From Melieria omissa (taxonomy: Eukaryota > Arthropoda > Insecta > Diptera > Ulidiidae): a DNA stretch of 64,000 nt. Below the pieces are notes generated by a model. It was not told the DNA's origin. It ran no database searches and worked only from the letters and a program-made list of their open reading frames with translations. The DNA lies in assembly GCA_963971225.1 (NCBI GenBank), contig OZ020269.1, forward strand, positions 7,130,001 through 7,194,000. Reading direction: 5' to 3'. Within the stretch, counting starts at the first letter, position 1. Each line of letters begins with the position of its first letter. Positions 26,501 to 35,905 of the stretch are shown here, piece by piece. A program made the position numbers and the translations under genes.

Positions 26501-29500
26501 GTGCTGTGGAAAACCCAGCGAGGAATACTCAGTTCATTACAGCTACTATCGTAAAATTTTCCAAGTCTTTGGCTGGAGCGTCATGTTTTCTATTATATTT
26601 TCATGATAATATTTCACTTGAAGCCGCCGCCACTCGCATGGTGAACTTTCTGTACGCTCGTTAGTAGCGTTGCAATAAATAAAAAATATAAATAGCTGTC
26701 CTAACTCCTACACTTTTTATGCGCATCGGAATCTCGAGTGCGCACAAATCATCAATGGGAGCTCAAAATTATGCACTCGTTCAAAAGCTAATTCAATTAA
26801 GTGCTTTGCGGCCAGTGGCAGCACAACTCTTAGTAGCAGCCGCGCACTATAACACAAAGACCATACACTAGGAATTTGTGGCATGTGTCTGTCTGTGCGG
26901 TTAGTGTTGATGGATGACACCTCAGTTACCTGGCCGTCATCAATACAGCAGCTGGCTGTGCCGTCGTGCTGCCGCCGACAAGCTGCGATTCAGCATAAAG
27001 TTCAGTTGAACTCGAAACGCGACTATCAGCAGTTCAAGCACTGTGCGAAACACGTGAAATTCGAGCAAACTCTTCCAGAAGCAACGAACGCAATACAACT
27101 ACGTAGACTCAGCCCAGTTATCGGCTTCAACCGACGTAACCTGAAGCGCTACTACTAAATGGTTTGCCGCTGACGGTATGGGCGCGGGGGCCGCACAAAC
27201 GCAGACTCGCATCTGCTTTATCTGCAAAGATGCACATTCGAAAACAGCGTGATAACGCGCTCGACTGTTGAATAAAGCGCAGATAGTTTTGATCCCATTC
27301 GATTTCTTATCAATTAACGAGTTCATCAATATAGCTAAATCGTTGTCGTCACTTATTCTTATTCTAGTCCATTCAAGTGCTCACAGGGTGCAACACGAGA
27401 TTTCGACTTTCGAAATGTTTACTGTCTTAACATTATTCGAGGTCGCTCCAAGCGGCTTTTAGATAAGAGCAGAAGAACTAGATAGTCCCTCCAACGCACT
27501 GGCCACTTGACACTAGCAGCCATCGTTGTGTTGCAGCACTTCGAAGCACAAAACTGAAAAGTTTGACATTTGGCAAATGTCTCTCAATTAATCGCTTTTC
27601 TAATGGAACTTTAAAATTTGCAAGTCATAAGAAAGTCAAATCAGAAGCGCGATGACGTTCTCGAAATCGAGAACGCGGTATTTGAAAATGGGAAAAAAAC
27701 GCCAACATGATTTTAGGTAATTTTGTCGAAGTGGCTGCTTTTTCGAAAAATGAACTTCAAGTGGAATTGTTGTTGCACTGTGCTTTAAAAATTGAACTTA
27801 TCGCAATAAAATCGCCAATATAATTTATTTTTCACAAAACAGTAAAAAATCATTTAGATGTTAGATCATCCAATTAGCTCGCTGCTCTTGCAATGTCATC
27901 TGGTAGCCAGCACAGCAGACACCACACACGTCTCAAGGTGGACGTGGCTGCTATTGCTGCTGATACTACTGTTGCCACCGTCCGTGGCACGCTAAGCAAA
28001 GTGCAATGCGATTTTTCGAAAACAGTAAACAATAATTTCCCCCATGAAATCAAGCAGATAAGAACGCCAATGAGGCGACAGACAAATCGATGCGAGCAAT
28101 CGTTGTAAGTGCTTCCACGCAAAGGCGCTACAGTTGCCCTAACGGCTGGCTGGCCGAGCGAATGGCCAACGTGATCAGTGCTTGAGCTGCTTTCGAACAG
28201 TGTAAAAGCTGTACTTAGAATTGGGTCCACATCCTTCGGAGTGCACTTTTTTTTGCGAGATCACAGCGAATCTGCAGACAGTGGCTGTCATTGCTGGAAC
28301 CGCAGTGGGATTGTGGCGCAAACAACCAGATATCATTTTGCAGGCTGGCATTTGAGAAGGATACTTTGTCCATTTGATACTTCAAGACATCATACTAACG
28401 CAACACTAGTGAACGAGCTGGTGATCACCAACATGAAGATTCTCATGCGCGCCGACACACATGTGTCCTTTTCAGTACCCGACGATGTGCCGAAAGCAAA
28501 ATGTACACTTTCTCAGGTTAAACACAAAAGCTGGAACCACGCTCACGTTTCCAACAGTTCACCCACCCACCGCCAGACATCTGCGGCTCATTCTAAACAT
28601 TTTCGTATTCACTTTCAGGTGCTCGCCGCGCTCAGCGTATCGCTGGGCTCCTTGGTGGTGGGCTTTTCCTCTGCATACACCTCGCCGGCACTGGTTTCCA
28701 TGACTGACCGGAATATCACTTCCTTCGAAGTGACGCCGCAGTCGGTAAGAATTGGCTCTCAAAATAACCCACATTGGATCTGAATTTGCGGTTTCACACC
28801 TGCAGGCTTCCTGGGTAGGCGGCCTCATGCCGCTAGCTGGTTTGGCAGGCGGCATTGCAGGCGGCCCGTTCATCGAGTATTTGGGTCGTCGCAACACCAT
28901 TTTGGCCACTGCGGTGCCCTTCATCGTTTCATGGCTGCTCATCGCCTGCGCTGTCAATATCGGCATGGTGCTAGCTGGGCGCGCGTTGGCCGGCTTTTGT
29001 GTGGGCGTGGCATCGCTCTCTCTGCCAGTGTACCTGGGTGAAACTGTGCAGCCCGAAGTGCGCGGCACTTTGGGCCTTTTGCCCACAGCCTTCGGCAATA
29101 TTGGCATTCTGGTGTGCTTCGTGGCGGGTACCTACATGAACTGGTCCAATCTCGCTTTTCTGGGTGGCGCGTTGCCGGTGCCCTTCCTCATTCTGATGTT
29201 CCTCATACCGGAAACACCGCGTTGGTATGTGTCGCGCAAACGAGAGGATCGCGCGCGCAAAGCTTTGATTTGGCTGCGCGGCAAGGAGGCTGACGTTGAA
29301 CCCGAACTCAAGGGACTCATGCGCACACAGGCCGACTCTGATCGCCAGGCAACACAGAACACTATGCTCGAGCTGTTGCGCCGCAACAATTTGAAGCCGC
29401 TCTCCATTTCGCTGGGTCTAATGTTCTTCCAGCAGCTCAGTGGCATTAACGCCGTCATCTTTTACACGGTCTCCATCTTTCAAGATGCAGGCTCCACCAT

Positions 29501-31667
29501 CGACGGCAATCTCTGCACTATCATTGTGGGCGTAGTGAACTTCATTGCAACCTTCATCGCTACGATATTCATTGATCGCCTGGGGCGCAAAGTAAGCAAT
29601 CAAAAAATAACATTCTCTCGACAACTCTCTAATTGCATAGCCATTACTTCTGTTTACTTTTACTGCAGATTCTGCTCTACATCTCAGACGTTGCAATGAT
29701 CATCACGCTCTTCACACTTGGCGGCTTCTTTTACTGCAAGTCGATTGGCATGGACATCTCAAACGTTGGCTGGCTGCCACTGGCCAGCTTTGTTATTTAC
29801 GTAGTTGGCTTCTCGCTCGGCTTCGGGCCCATTCCCTGGCTGATGATGGGAGAAATTCTGCCTGCAAAAATACGCGGGTCAGCGGCCTCTGTGGCAACAG
29901 CATTTAACTGGTCCTGCACGTTTATTGTAACCAAAACCTTCCGCGACATGATCGGTAAGCACCAAGAGCAGTGCCGCACACAGGTTTTCATTTGGGGGGC
30001 GTTGCGTACATATTTTGAGCCCAATACCATTTGACATTATATTTTTCACCAGAAAATTTAGTATTTTGGGGAGTTTGATTCACCCCCCCCCCCCCCTGTG
30101 TGCGCCACTGACCAAAAGTACCTTCCTCTGAGTTGCTTCATCAGCACAATTATTTCTTCCTCGCACAGACACAATGGGTGCGCATGGCGCCTTTTGGCTG
30201 TTCGGCGCTATCTGTTTTGTGGGACTGTTCTTCGTCATCCTTTACGTGCCGGAGACGCAAGGCAAAACACTAGAGGACATCGAACGCAAAATGATGGGAC
30301 GCGTGCGACGCATGTCTTCCGTGGCCAACATTAAGCCACTCTCGTTCAACATGTAAATTGAAAATTGGAAAGCCGTGCGCTGTGTGGGCGCCCGCAGCCA
30401 GACTAAGCCAAATACTAGTTTAAGTGTCTCTAGTACGTAAGATTATCTAACTCTGGCACTGGCCCTGACCCTGGTCCGAACCCGACCCTATCCCAACTAA
30501 CTCCCGATGACCAGCGGCATTTTTATGCGCCGTTGTAAGTTCGTGGAGTCACAAACTTGATGCAGCCTGATAGCTATCAAGTTCCACATAAGACAGTTTC
30601 GGAAGTAACAATTTGGTATACATATAACGGAAATAAGTTCCACAGTGTTAGTAGGAAGTAGTCATTAGTAGCAAATTGCGCGTACTTTTGTGTTTATAGT
30701 TGAAATCTTCCTTTTTTAATTATTAAACTTATTGTATTATTTATTAAGTTGATAAGCTCTACTAACCGTAATCGCAGTGTTTTTATTGAAAAATAAAATC
30801 TAATTAATAACTAATTTAAGAACTTATTTAATGTCTAAATATATTACGCAATTCCAATAACATTGACATAAAATTTGAGTTTATGTATTATGGAAACATT
30901 TAGAATTTTGGCAAATGCCGTTCAGTCGTCAGTGTTTCAATGGAACTCATCAATGGTTTTTCTAAAATAAGTATTTTAAACAACGAATTCGATTTGATTA
31001 CAGAATCAGTTATCTGATAGAATATGGTAATTGCGATTATTTAAGTTTTCTTTACGATGCTTTGTTTTGTTTTTTTTTTGCTGTACTGGTTTTATTTTTA
31101 CTAGATAACCTTTTGTGCCCATTTCCGTTTTGAGTTCTTTATCTATTAGTCTTGATCATACACTAATCAAATCGGAAGGATTTATAGAATTCCTCAAAGC
31201 TGATAAAATGTTTGTTTTTAGTAATTTGGTATCCTAGGTATTCTCTTGCGTTTTGGAATCGCTCCGCTTCATCTCCTATCGGTTTTTCTTTTCTACTGAT
31301 TTATCCCCTTGGTAACTTTCAGTTAATAGGTGTCTCGACGCGTAAGTTTTTCTGCACAGTTGTTCCTAGTAACTTTGTTACGCTGATACCAGTTTGTGGC
31401 CAATTGCGGCCGCGTGGCAAATTCTCTACATTGTGTTCAGGCCAACTTGCCCGCTTACGCCGATATTTGTTCAGCTTAAAATATATTTACAAAGCGCTCA
31501 CCCATCACTTGAACTCTGCAAATCGCACAAATATCACATTCAACGTCCCAGCTCCACATCGCCACCGCATTCCACTTCTTCAGCGTGAACATCTTATCCG
31601 GTTTCCCGCCTTCATTGTCGTCGAACTGTTTGTCCAGTGAGTTTTCGTTATCATCCGCCTCCGCCAT
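14595..31667 (-). CDS. Roc2: RING-box protein 2 (Roc2/RNF7/SAG), two exons with a 16.7-kb intron
   Basis: Exon 1 is 31502-31667, exon 2 is 14595-14776; the junction is G|AT (Asp) in exact phase with GTGAGC and TTCTAG splice signals, giving 115 residues (vertebrate RNF7 is 113). Exon 1 encodes an acidic N-terminus, then [20 protein letters not shown] and CAICRVQVM. Exon 2 supplies the rest of the RING-H2: [36 protein letters not shown], ending IQRMGK. All zinc-ligand Cys/His are present. Roc2 is the catalytic RING subunit of CUL5-type cullin-RING ubiquitin ligases and recruits the E2. The frame is open upstream of 31667, but the Met at 31667 fits the family start. The intron contains the entire Tret1 coding region in the opposite orientation. 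Confidence 0.9.
14777..20187. other. Roc2 intron, distal part: no gene recognised
   Basis: Holds CA-rich microsatellite (about 15008-15030), GC-richer stretches around 16.2-17.8 kb and 18.9-19.4 kb with long but featureless open frames on both strands, and no recognisable domain. Some of it may be regulatory DNA for Tret1. Confidence 0.45.
20188..20889. mobile_element. TTAA-flanked MITE, about 0.7 kb (piggyBac-like)
   Basis: TTAA at 20184-20187 and 20890-20893 borders inverted ends: the left begins GGGGGGTAAGGGTTT, and the right end read inverted is GGGGGGGCGGGGGTAAGGGT. The interior is AT-rich and noncoding. The termini differ from those of the 3.8-kb and 59.9-kb elements, so this is a separate family with the same target preference. 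Confidence 0.6.
20894..22818. other. Upstream region of Tret1, no gene recognised
   Basis: Noncoding by appearance; GC content rises toward 22.5-22.8 kb, next to the putative TATA promoter. Open frames at 21.5-22.0 kb show no recognisable domain. Confidence 0.45.
22819..22858 (+). promoter_or_regulatory. Tret1: Candidate TATA promoter of the long Tret1 transcript
   Basis: TATATAAG at 22819-22826 is followed 34 bases on by CTTTAGTT (A at 22853), a reasonable initiator at about the expected TATA-to-start spacing. It would give a 5' UTR of about 1.2 kb, or a spliced one, before the Tret1 ATG at 24080. Inferred from motifs only. Confidence 0.45.
24080..30356 (+). CDS. Tret1: Facilitated trehalose transporter Tret1, long isoform, 8 coding exons
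   Basis: Coding exons are 24080-24163, 24926-25417, 25475-25878, 25944-26094, 28619-28744, 28806-29591, 29669-29954 and 30169-30356. All junctions keep phase and give about 838 residues. Residues 1 to about 375 form the long, Ser-rich, hydrophilic cytoplasmic region typical of Tret1, with repeated blocks of the type [12 protein letters not shown] / [12 protein letters not shown] and a Ser-Asp-Glu-rich segment. The rest is a 12-TM MFS sugar transporter: [10 protein letters not shown] after TM1, [45 protein letters not shown], and [12 protein letters not shown]. The end KPLSFNM is the family's usual C-terminus. It moves trehalose across the plasma membrane, classically from fat body to haemolymph. 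Intron 7 has a C14 tract near 30083. AATAAA is near 30790. Confidence 0.95.
26095..28432. other. Tret1 intron 4 / upstream of the short-isoform exon
   Basis: No independent gene recognised. This interval must contain the promoter of the alternative first exon at 28433; initiator-like TCAGT motifs occur near 27000 and 28174, but no clear TATA pairs with them. Confidence 0.45.
28433..28516 (+). CDS. Tret1: Tret1 alternative first coding exon (short isoform)
   Basis: An 84-base open exon starting ATG at 28433 encodes [20 protein letters not shown] and continues PKAKCTLSQ, ending at a GT donor (CAG|GTTAAA) in phase 0. It joins exactly to the 28619 exon ([11 protein letters not shown]), skipping the first four exons of the long form. 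The predicted short protein is about 489 residues: the MFS core without the long cytoplasmic N-terminus. The same short N-terminus occurs in Drosophila short Tret1 forms, which supports a real alternative promoter. Confidence 0.88.
30357..31501. other. Tret1 3' UTR and proximal Roc2 intron
   Basis: Contains the probable Tret1 3' UTR (AATAAA near 30790) and the first part of the Roc2 intron. No further gene seen. Confidence 0.5.
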
Positions 31668-32405
31668 CAATCTGTTTATATTTATATCTCTAATAGATTG
31701 CCAAAATTTCTCAGCAATTGGTAAACTACCAAAGTAAATATGCTGGTTAGAAAAAAGGTCACAATAGACAGCTAACGTAGCCGGGTGACAATGCACGCTA
31801 TTGATGGGTTGCATTTGAAGTGAAGCAAATTACGCTGACTGACGTCAAAGACTGATGCAAGGCTTCATTGTATTTTAAATCTTTCTAAAAATTGTATTAG
31901 TTTGATACAAAGTCTCACATAATACCATACTTTTGAGTAACTATGCAATAAAAATGTAAAAAAATGTCCTAAAACTTTTCACTAAGTATGGCAAGTATTC
32001 CATAAGGATTAAAATAAAACATAGGAAAATGTTAGAATATGTAATATTTATGTTTTGTTTTTGTTTTAAAAAATATGAGTATACAGCTTTTTATCACATC
32101 CAACTGCTAAGGTCTACGCTGCCTTTGTCGATTTTTCAACTTAAAAATGCTTTAACCTGAAATCTATTGAAGAAAACAATCCACCATGTAACCATGAGTG
32201 ATATTTTATTAGCTCTGCGAATGATTTTGCCTTCAACTAGATATGACAAAACATTGGTCACACTTCTAGTTAGATATGACAATAAATTGGTCACACTTCT
32301 AGTTGTGATTGCCCATACCAAAACTTATAGAAGTCTGTAACTTGAAACTTTTAAAGCTTAATATCATTGGTGAGTTGGTATTGAATTAAAATTGAATATA
32401 TACTA
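31668..32405. other. Roc2 5' flank
   Basis: Probable Roc2 5' UTR and promoter region. A tandem pair of about 32 bp around 32234-32307 (CTAGNTAGATATGACAANAN-NTTGGTCACACTT type) is visible. No gene recognised. Confidence 0.4.
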
Positions 32406-32918
32406 CATGGGCTGAAAAGTCTTTGGCCTGACATAGAGATGGCGCCAAAAATTAAGAATTATTGTGTTGTACATGGAAAACGATCCTTAACTTAGATTCT
32501 GTCAAAGTTTCATGACATTTGGTTGACTCGTTTTCAAGTTATTGCTTTCGAAGTGACGCTACCTCTGAATTTTTGTAAACAATGGAAAAAAGTGAATTTC
32601 GTGTTTTGATAAAACATTGTTATTTGATGGGCAAAAATACAGATGTATTATAACATTTATCAAGCCATGCTTTTGTTTCCACTGTATTTTTGCCCATCAA
32701 ATAGCAATGTTTTATCAAAACACGAAATTCACTTTTTTCCATTGTTTACAAAAATTCAGAGGTAGCGTCACTTCGAAAGCAATAACTTGAAAACGAGTCA
32801 ACCAAATGTCATGAAACTTTGACAGAATCTAAGTTAAGGATGGTTTTCCATGTACAACACAATAATTCTTAATTTTTGGCGCCATCTCTATGTCAGGCCA
32901 AAGACTTTTCAGCCCATG
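32406..32918. mobile_element. Mariner-derived foldback element: two 5' ends head to head
   Basis: Arms of 237 bp (32406-32642 and 32682-32918) are inverted copies with about two mismatches, separated by a 39-bp spacer and flanked by TA on both sides. Each arm starts CATGGGCTGAAAAGTCTTTG and includes an ATG (32582 plus; 32742 minus) opening a mariner transposase N-terminus, MEKSEFRVLIKHCYLMGKNT. On the minus strand the frame continues through the spacer as VETKAWLDKCY, as in mori-type mariners; on the plus strand it stops at once. So two mariner 5' ends are fused, the minus one slightly longer. No catalytic domain remains. Transcription would make a long hairpin RNA. Confidence 0.85.
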
Positions 32919-34708
32919 TAGTATTTGGCCCATTCGCACAATCGTTTCGTTTTTTCCTGTGCGATTAGAGAGGCAATTTGAAAAAATTATATGACCCTGA
33001 TGACTGAACGAATGATAATGATAATAACACTTGTCGCGTAATATATGCGAATGTTGACAGCAATTAAAGTTTGAACTTAGCGGTCCCGAATACAAAGAAG
33101 CAAACATGGTAAAAATAATTGTTTAGTTAATGATTTAGGGTTATAATCTAAGTTTCAGACTGGATATAACACATCAAATTATTGTTAACTTCACTCAATT
33201 TGAAGGTCTTGTTAAGCGTTTCAACAACAGAAAGACTCGCTCAAATTGAGCTCAAGCTGTAATCGAAGCGGCAACGTATTTAATAATTTTACAGCGGTGT
33301 ATTGCAGACAGCGATATATTGCAGCATTGCTTGATTGCACGATTTCGAAATGCGCATGTTGCCATTTTATCACACACACGCGCACACTTGCGGCCAAAGC
33401 AATTTGTGTGCGCACACGTTAATATGGCAGATCGCGTGAGCGCGAAGACGGCGCTGGATAGAAGACGGTGCTTGCCAGTGCCAGCTTCAGCAACTCCAGC
33501 TTTAACGCGCGAAAATGCGGTATGCTACGTTCGAGTGCTGTAATTGTTATTGTTGTTGTTTTTATTAAATTTGGCCATTATTGCGTTTTGTTGTTTCGTT
33601 TTGCTGTTATTATGTACACTTTTGTTGCAATCATTCAATCGAGCATTTTGGTTGTGGCATAGATTCGGGTTAATTTTTGTAAGCAATCATCGAACGGCCA
33701 ATATATTGGCTTTTGCATTGTTTCTGCATAAACGAGTTTCATATTATTATTATATGTATTTATTTATGAGTGGAAATGCCAACGGCCACTTCCTAAGCGT
33801 ATTTCAGCAGTTTTTATGTCGTAACCATCGAGTTGCATAATTCGCCTCATACGGCATCTATGCTGCCGCCGATGCATTGGCGCCGGCCAAGTGCCACAGA
33901 GTGGAAATTGTATGCAACAGGTTTTTGTTGCTTTCGTTTGTTGTCTTGCTCGGCAAGTGTGCGTTTGTGTGCTTGCTGCAACTGCACACTTTCGCTCCCC
34001 TCTCACTAAGCTTGTGGGCGTGTGGGCGCTTGCGTGTGGCTTTGTGCCAAACGACGAGCAGACAAGCGCACACCCGAGCTATTAACAACGCGTGTTGCAA
34101 AACCATCGTCCACCACAAGTAAAAAACTACTGCTTTGAGTGTTTCGTTAACTTATTATTTAAATAAAATAAACTAAAACTAAACATTTTCGAGTTGTATA
34201 AAAATATAACACATTTGGCTTATAATACAAACGAATGAAATAATCGTTGCTGATTGTTTCATTTGATCTTGTTGTTGCTCCTCCTTCTTATCCTCTTCGT
34301 CCTTCTACTACTGCTACTCGCCATCTTTAACAACAACAACAATGGTCACGCGTCCTCCACGGCGCCATCGTTATTGTCCCAGTCCTCCTCCTCGTTCTCG
34401 TCCAGTTCTTGTTGTGTTCTCTTCCTCCTCATTGTCCTCCTCGTCCAGCTCAACGTGAATGCATACAGACTTTTGGTTACTGTTGTTGGAGTGGAGATTT
34501 TGCTTGAGTGGCATTGTTTGTCTTCACTTGTGTTCGCGATCTATGGTGGCAATTTCTCCTTCGCTTTCCCCTTCCCCTGACTCGAAGGTTCTTCGATTTG
34601 CTCCATTTCAATACGCCCGTTCGACTCAGCTCCACTCCGTCGTTCTACCCCGCCCCTTTCGTATTAACATTTGGGTTTGACTTGGCTTGGCTCGGCTTAA
34701 TCGTGGTA
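32919..34708. other. Intergenic, no gene recognised
   Basis: AT-rich with CT/TTG-rich low-complexity sequence around 34260-34450, which produces leucine/serine-rich spurious frames. The right end is likely the 3' UTR of the cuticle-type gene. Confidence 0.45.
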
Positions 34709-35790
34709 TTAATAGTGATGATAGTCGTGGTGTTCCTTTTTGTGGAAGATTGGCACTTCGACGTGGTATTTCTCCGGAATGGGGATCTCCTTGTGGATAG
34801 GAACCTTGACTTCTGAGTAAACTGGATATGGTTTTTCAATTGGAACTTTCACCTCATACGGTACTGGCTTCTCAACCGTGTAGGGGACCTTCTTTTCTAC
34901 GGTGTACGGCTGCGGCACTGGAACTTTGACATGCACCGGGTACGGTTTCTCGACCTCGACTTTGTATGGCTTGTCGACGGGATATTTCACCTCATAGGGC
35001 ACTTTCTTCTCTACTACCACCGGATATGGTTTCTCCACTTCAACAGGGTATGGTTTGGGCACTTCGACGGGGTATGGCTTCTCGACGGGGTATTTAACCT
35101 CGTACGGCACCTTTTTGATGACCTCGTACGGCTTTGGCACTGGCACTTCGACCTTCACTTCATAAGGAATCTTCTTGATGACCTCGTAGGGCTGTGGCAC
35201 GGGCACTTTCACTTCATAGGGGATCTTCTTGATCACTTCGTAGGGCTGGGGCACTGACACTTTTACCTCGTACGGTTTGTCGACGGGCACTTTGACTTCA
35301 TAGGGAACCTTCTTCTCAACAATGTACGGCTTGGGCACATGCACAGGCACCTTAACGTATTCCTTGACGTGAACGGGCACTTTCTTCTCGACGATGTATG
35401 GTTCCGGCACGGGTACCTTTACCTCGTACGGAACCTTCTTCTCTACCGTGTAAGGAACGTGCTTGGTAACGGTATAAGGAACGGGTACCTTCTTCTCAAT
35501 GGTCACCGTCTTGATGTGCTCGTGGTGATGTCCATAGTCGCCAAGGTGCAGACCACGCTTCTCCACGGTCTTGCCGTCGTCGGCGGCTTCAGCGGTCGAC
35601 TTCTCATTGCTGGCAACAGCTGTCGCCTCCTCGGCACAGCTGACCATTGCCACGCACAAGGCGAGACAAGGAAGAACAAACTGCAAATGAACAAGGCGAA
35701 AAGTTAGAAACGGTAAAGGAAATTCGCCACTGACGCGGGCACACAAAGATAAAGGCAGCTAAACACAATCGAGGTAATTACCATGCGCAT
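34709..35790 (-). CDS. Secreted Val/Pro/Tyr-repeat cuticle-type protein
   Basis: Exon 1 (35782-35790) encodes only MRM, followed by GTAATT; exon 2 is 34709-35680 starting FVLPCLALCVAMVSCA, together a good signal peptide cleaved near residue 18. About 326 residues in all. A tiny first exon interrupting the signal peptide is typical of insect cuticle protein genes. After TVEKRGLHLGDYGHHHEHIK comes a long array of degenerate repeats: VEKKVPYEVKVPVP, PYEVIKKIPYEVK, EKPYPVEV and similar. It ends in a His/Tyr-rich tail. Such VPY-rich proteins (vajk-like and relatives in flies) are structural components of cuticle or other extracellular matrix; the specific orthologue is not certain. The open frame extends 5' to 35746 but that part overlaps the intron. 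Confidence 0.85.
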
Positions 35791-35869
35791 CGTTGAGCTG
35801 TTGAGTGAGCGTCCAAGAGGAAAACTAACACTAAAAGTTTGTTAAGCCAATAACGAGATCCAAGTTGGG

Positions 35870-35905
35870 ACTGATTCAATGAGTTAGTGCAGTCTACTTT
35901 ATATA
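35870..35905 (-). promoter_or_regulatory. TATA promoter of the cuticle-type gene
   Basis: On the minus strand TATATAAAG (35897-35905) precedes an initiator-like ATCAGTC (A near 35872) by about 33 bases. It lies about 80 bases upstream of the ATG at 35790, which fits a strong, tissue-specific cuticle gene promoter. Confidence 0.65.

Noticed and set aside
30081..30097. Poly-C run considered as a structural signal
   Set aside because: Simple homopolymer in a Tret1 intron; possibly an assembly artefact.
34254..34580. Leucine/serine-rich plus-strand frame
   Set aside because: Translation of CT/TTG low-complexity DNA, not a protein-like sequence.
34931..35707. Plus-strand frames opposite the cuticle-type gene
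   Set aside because: Antisense shadow of the VPY repeats.
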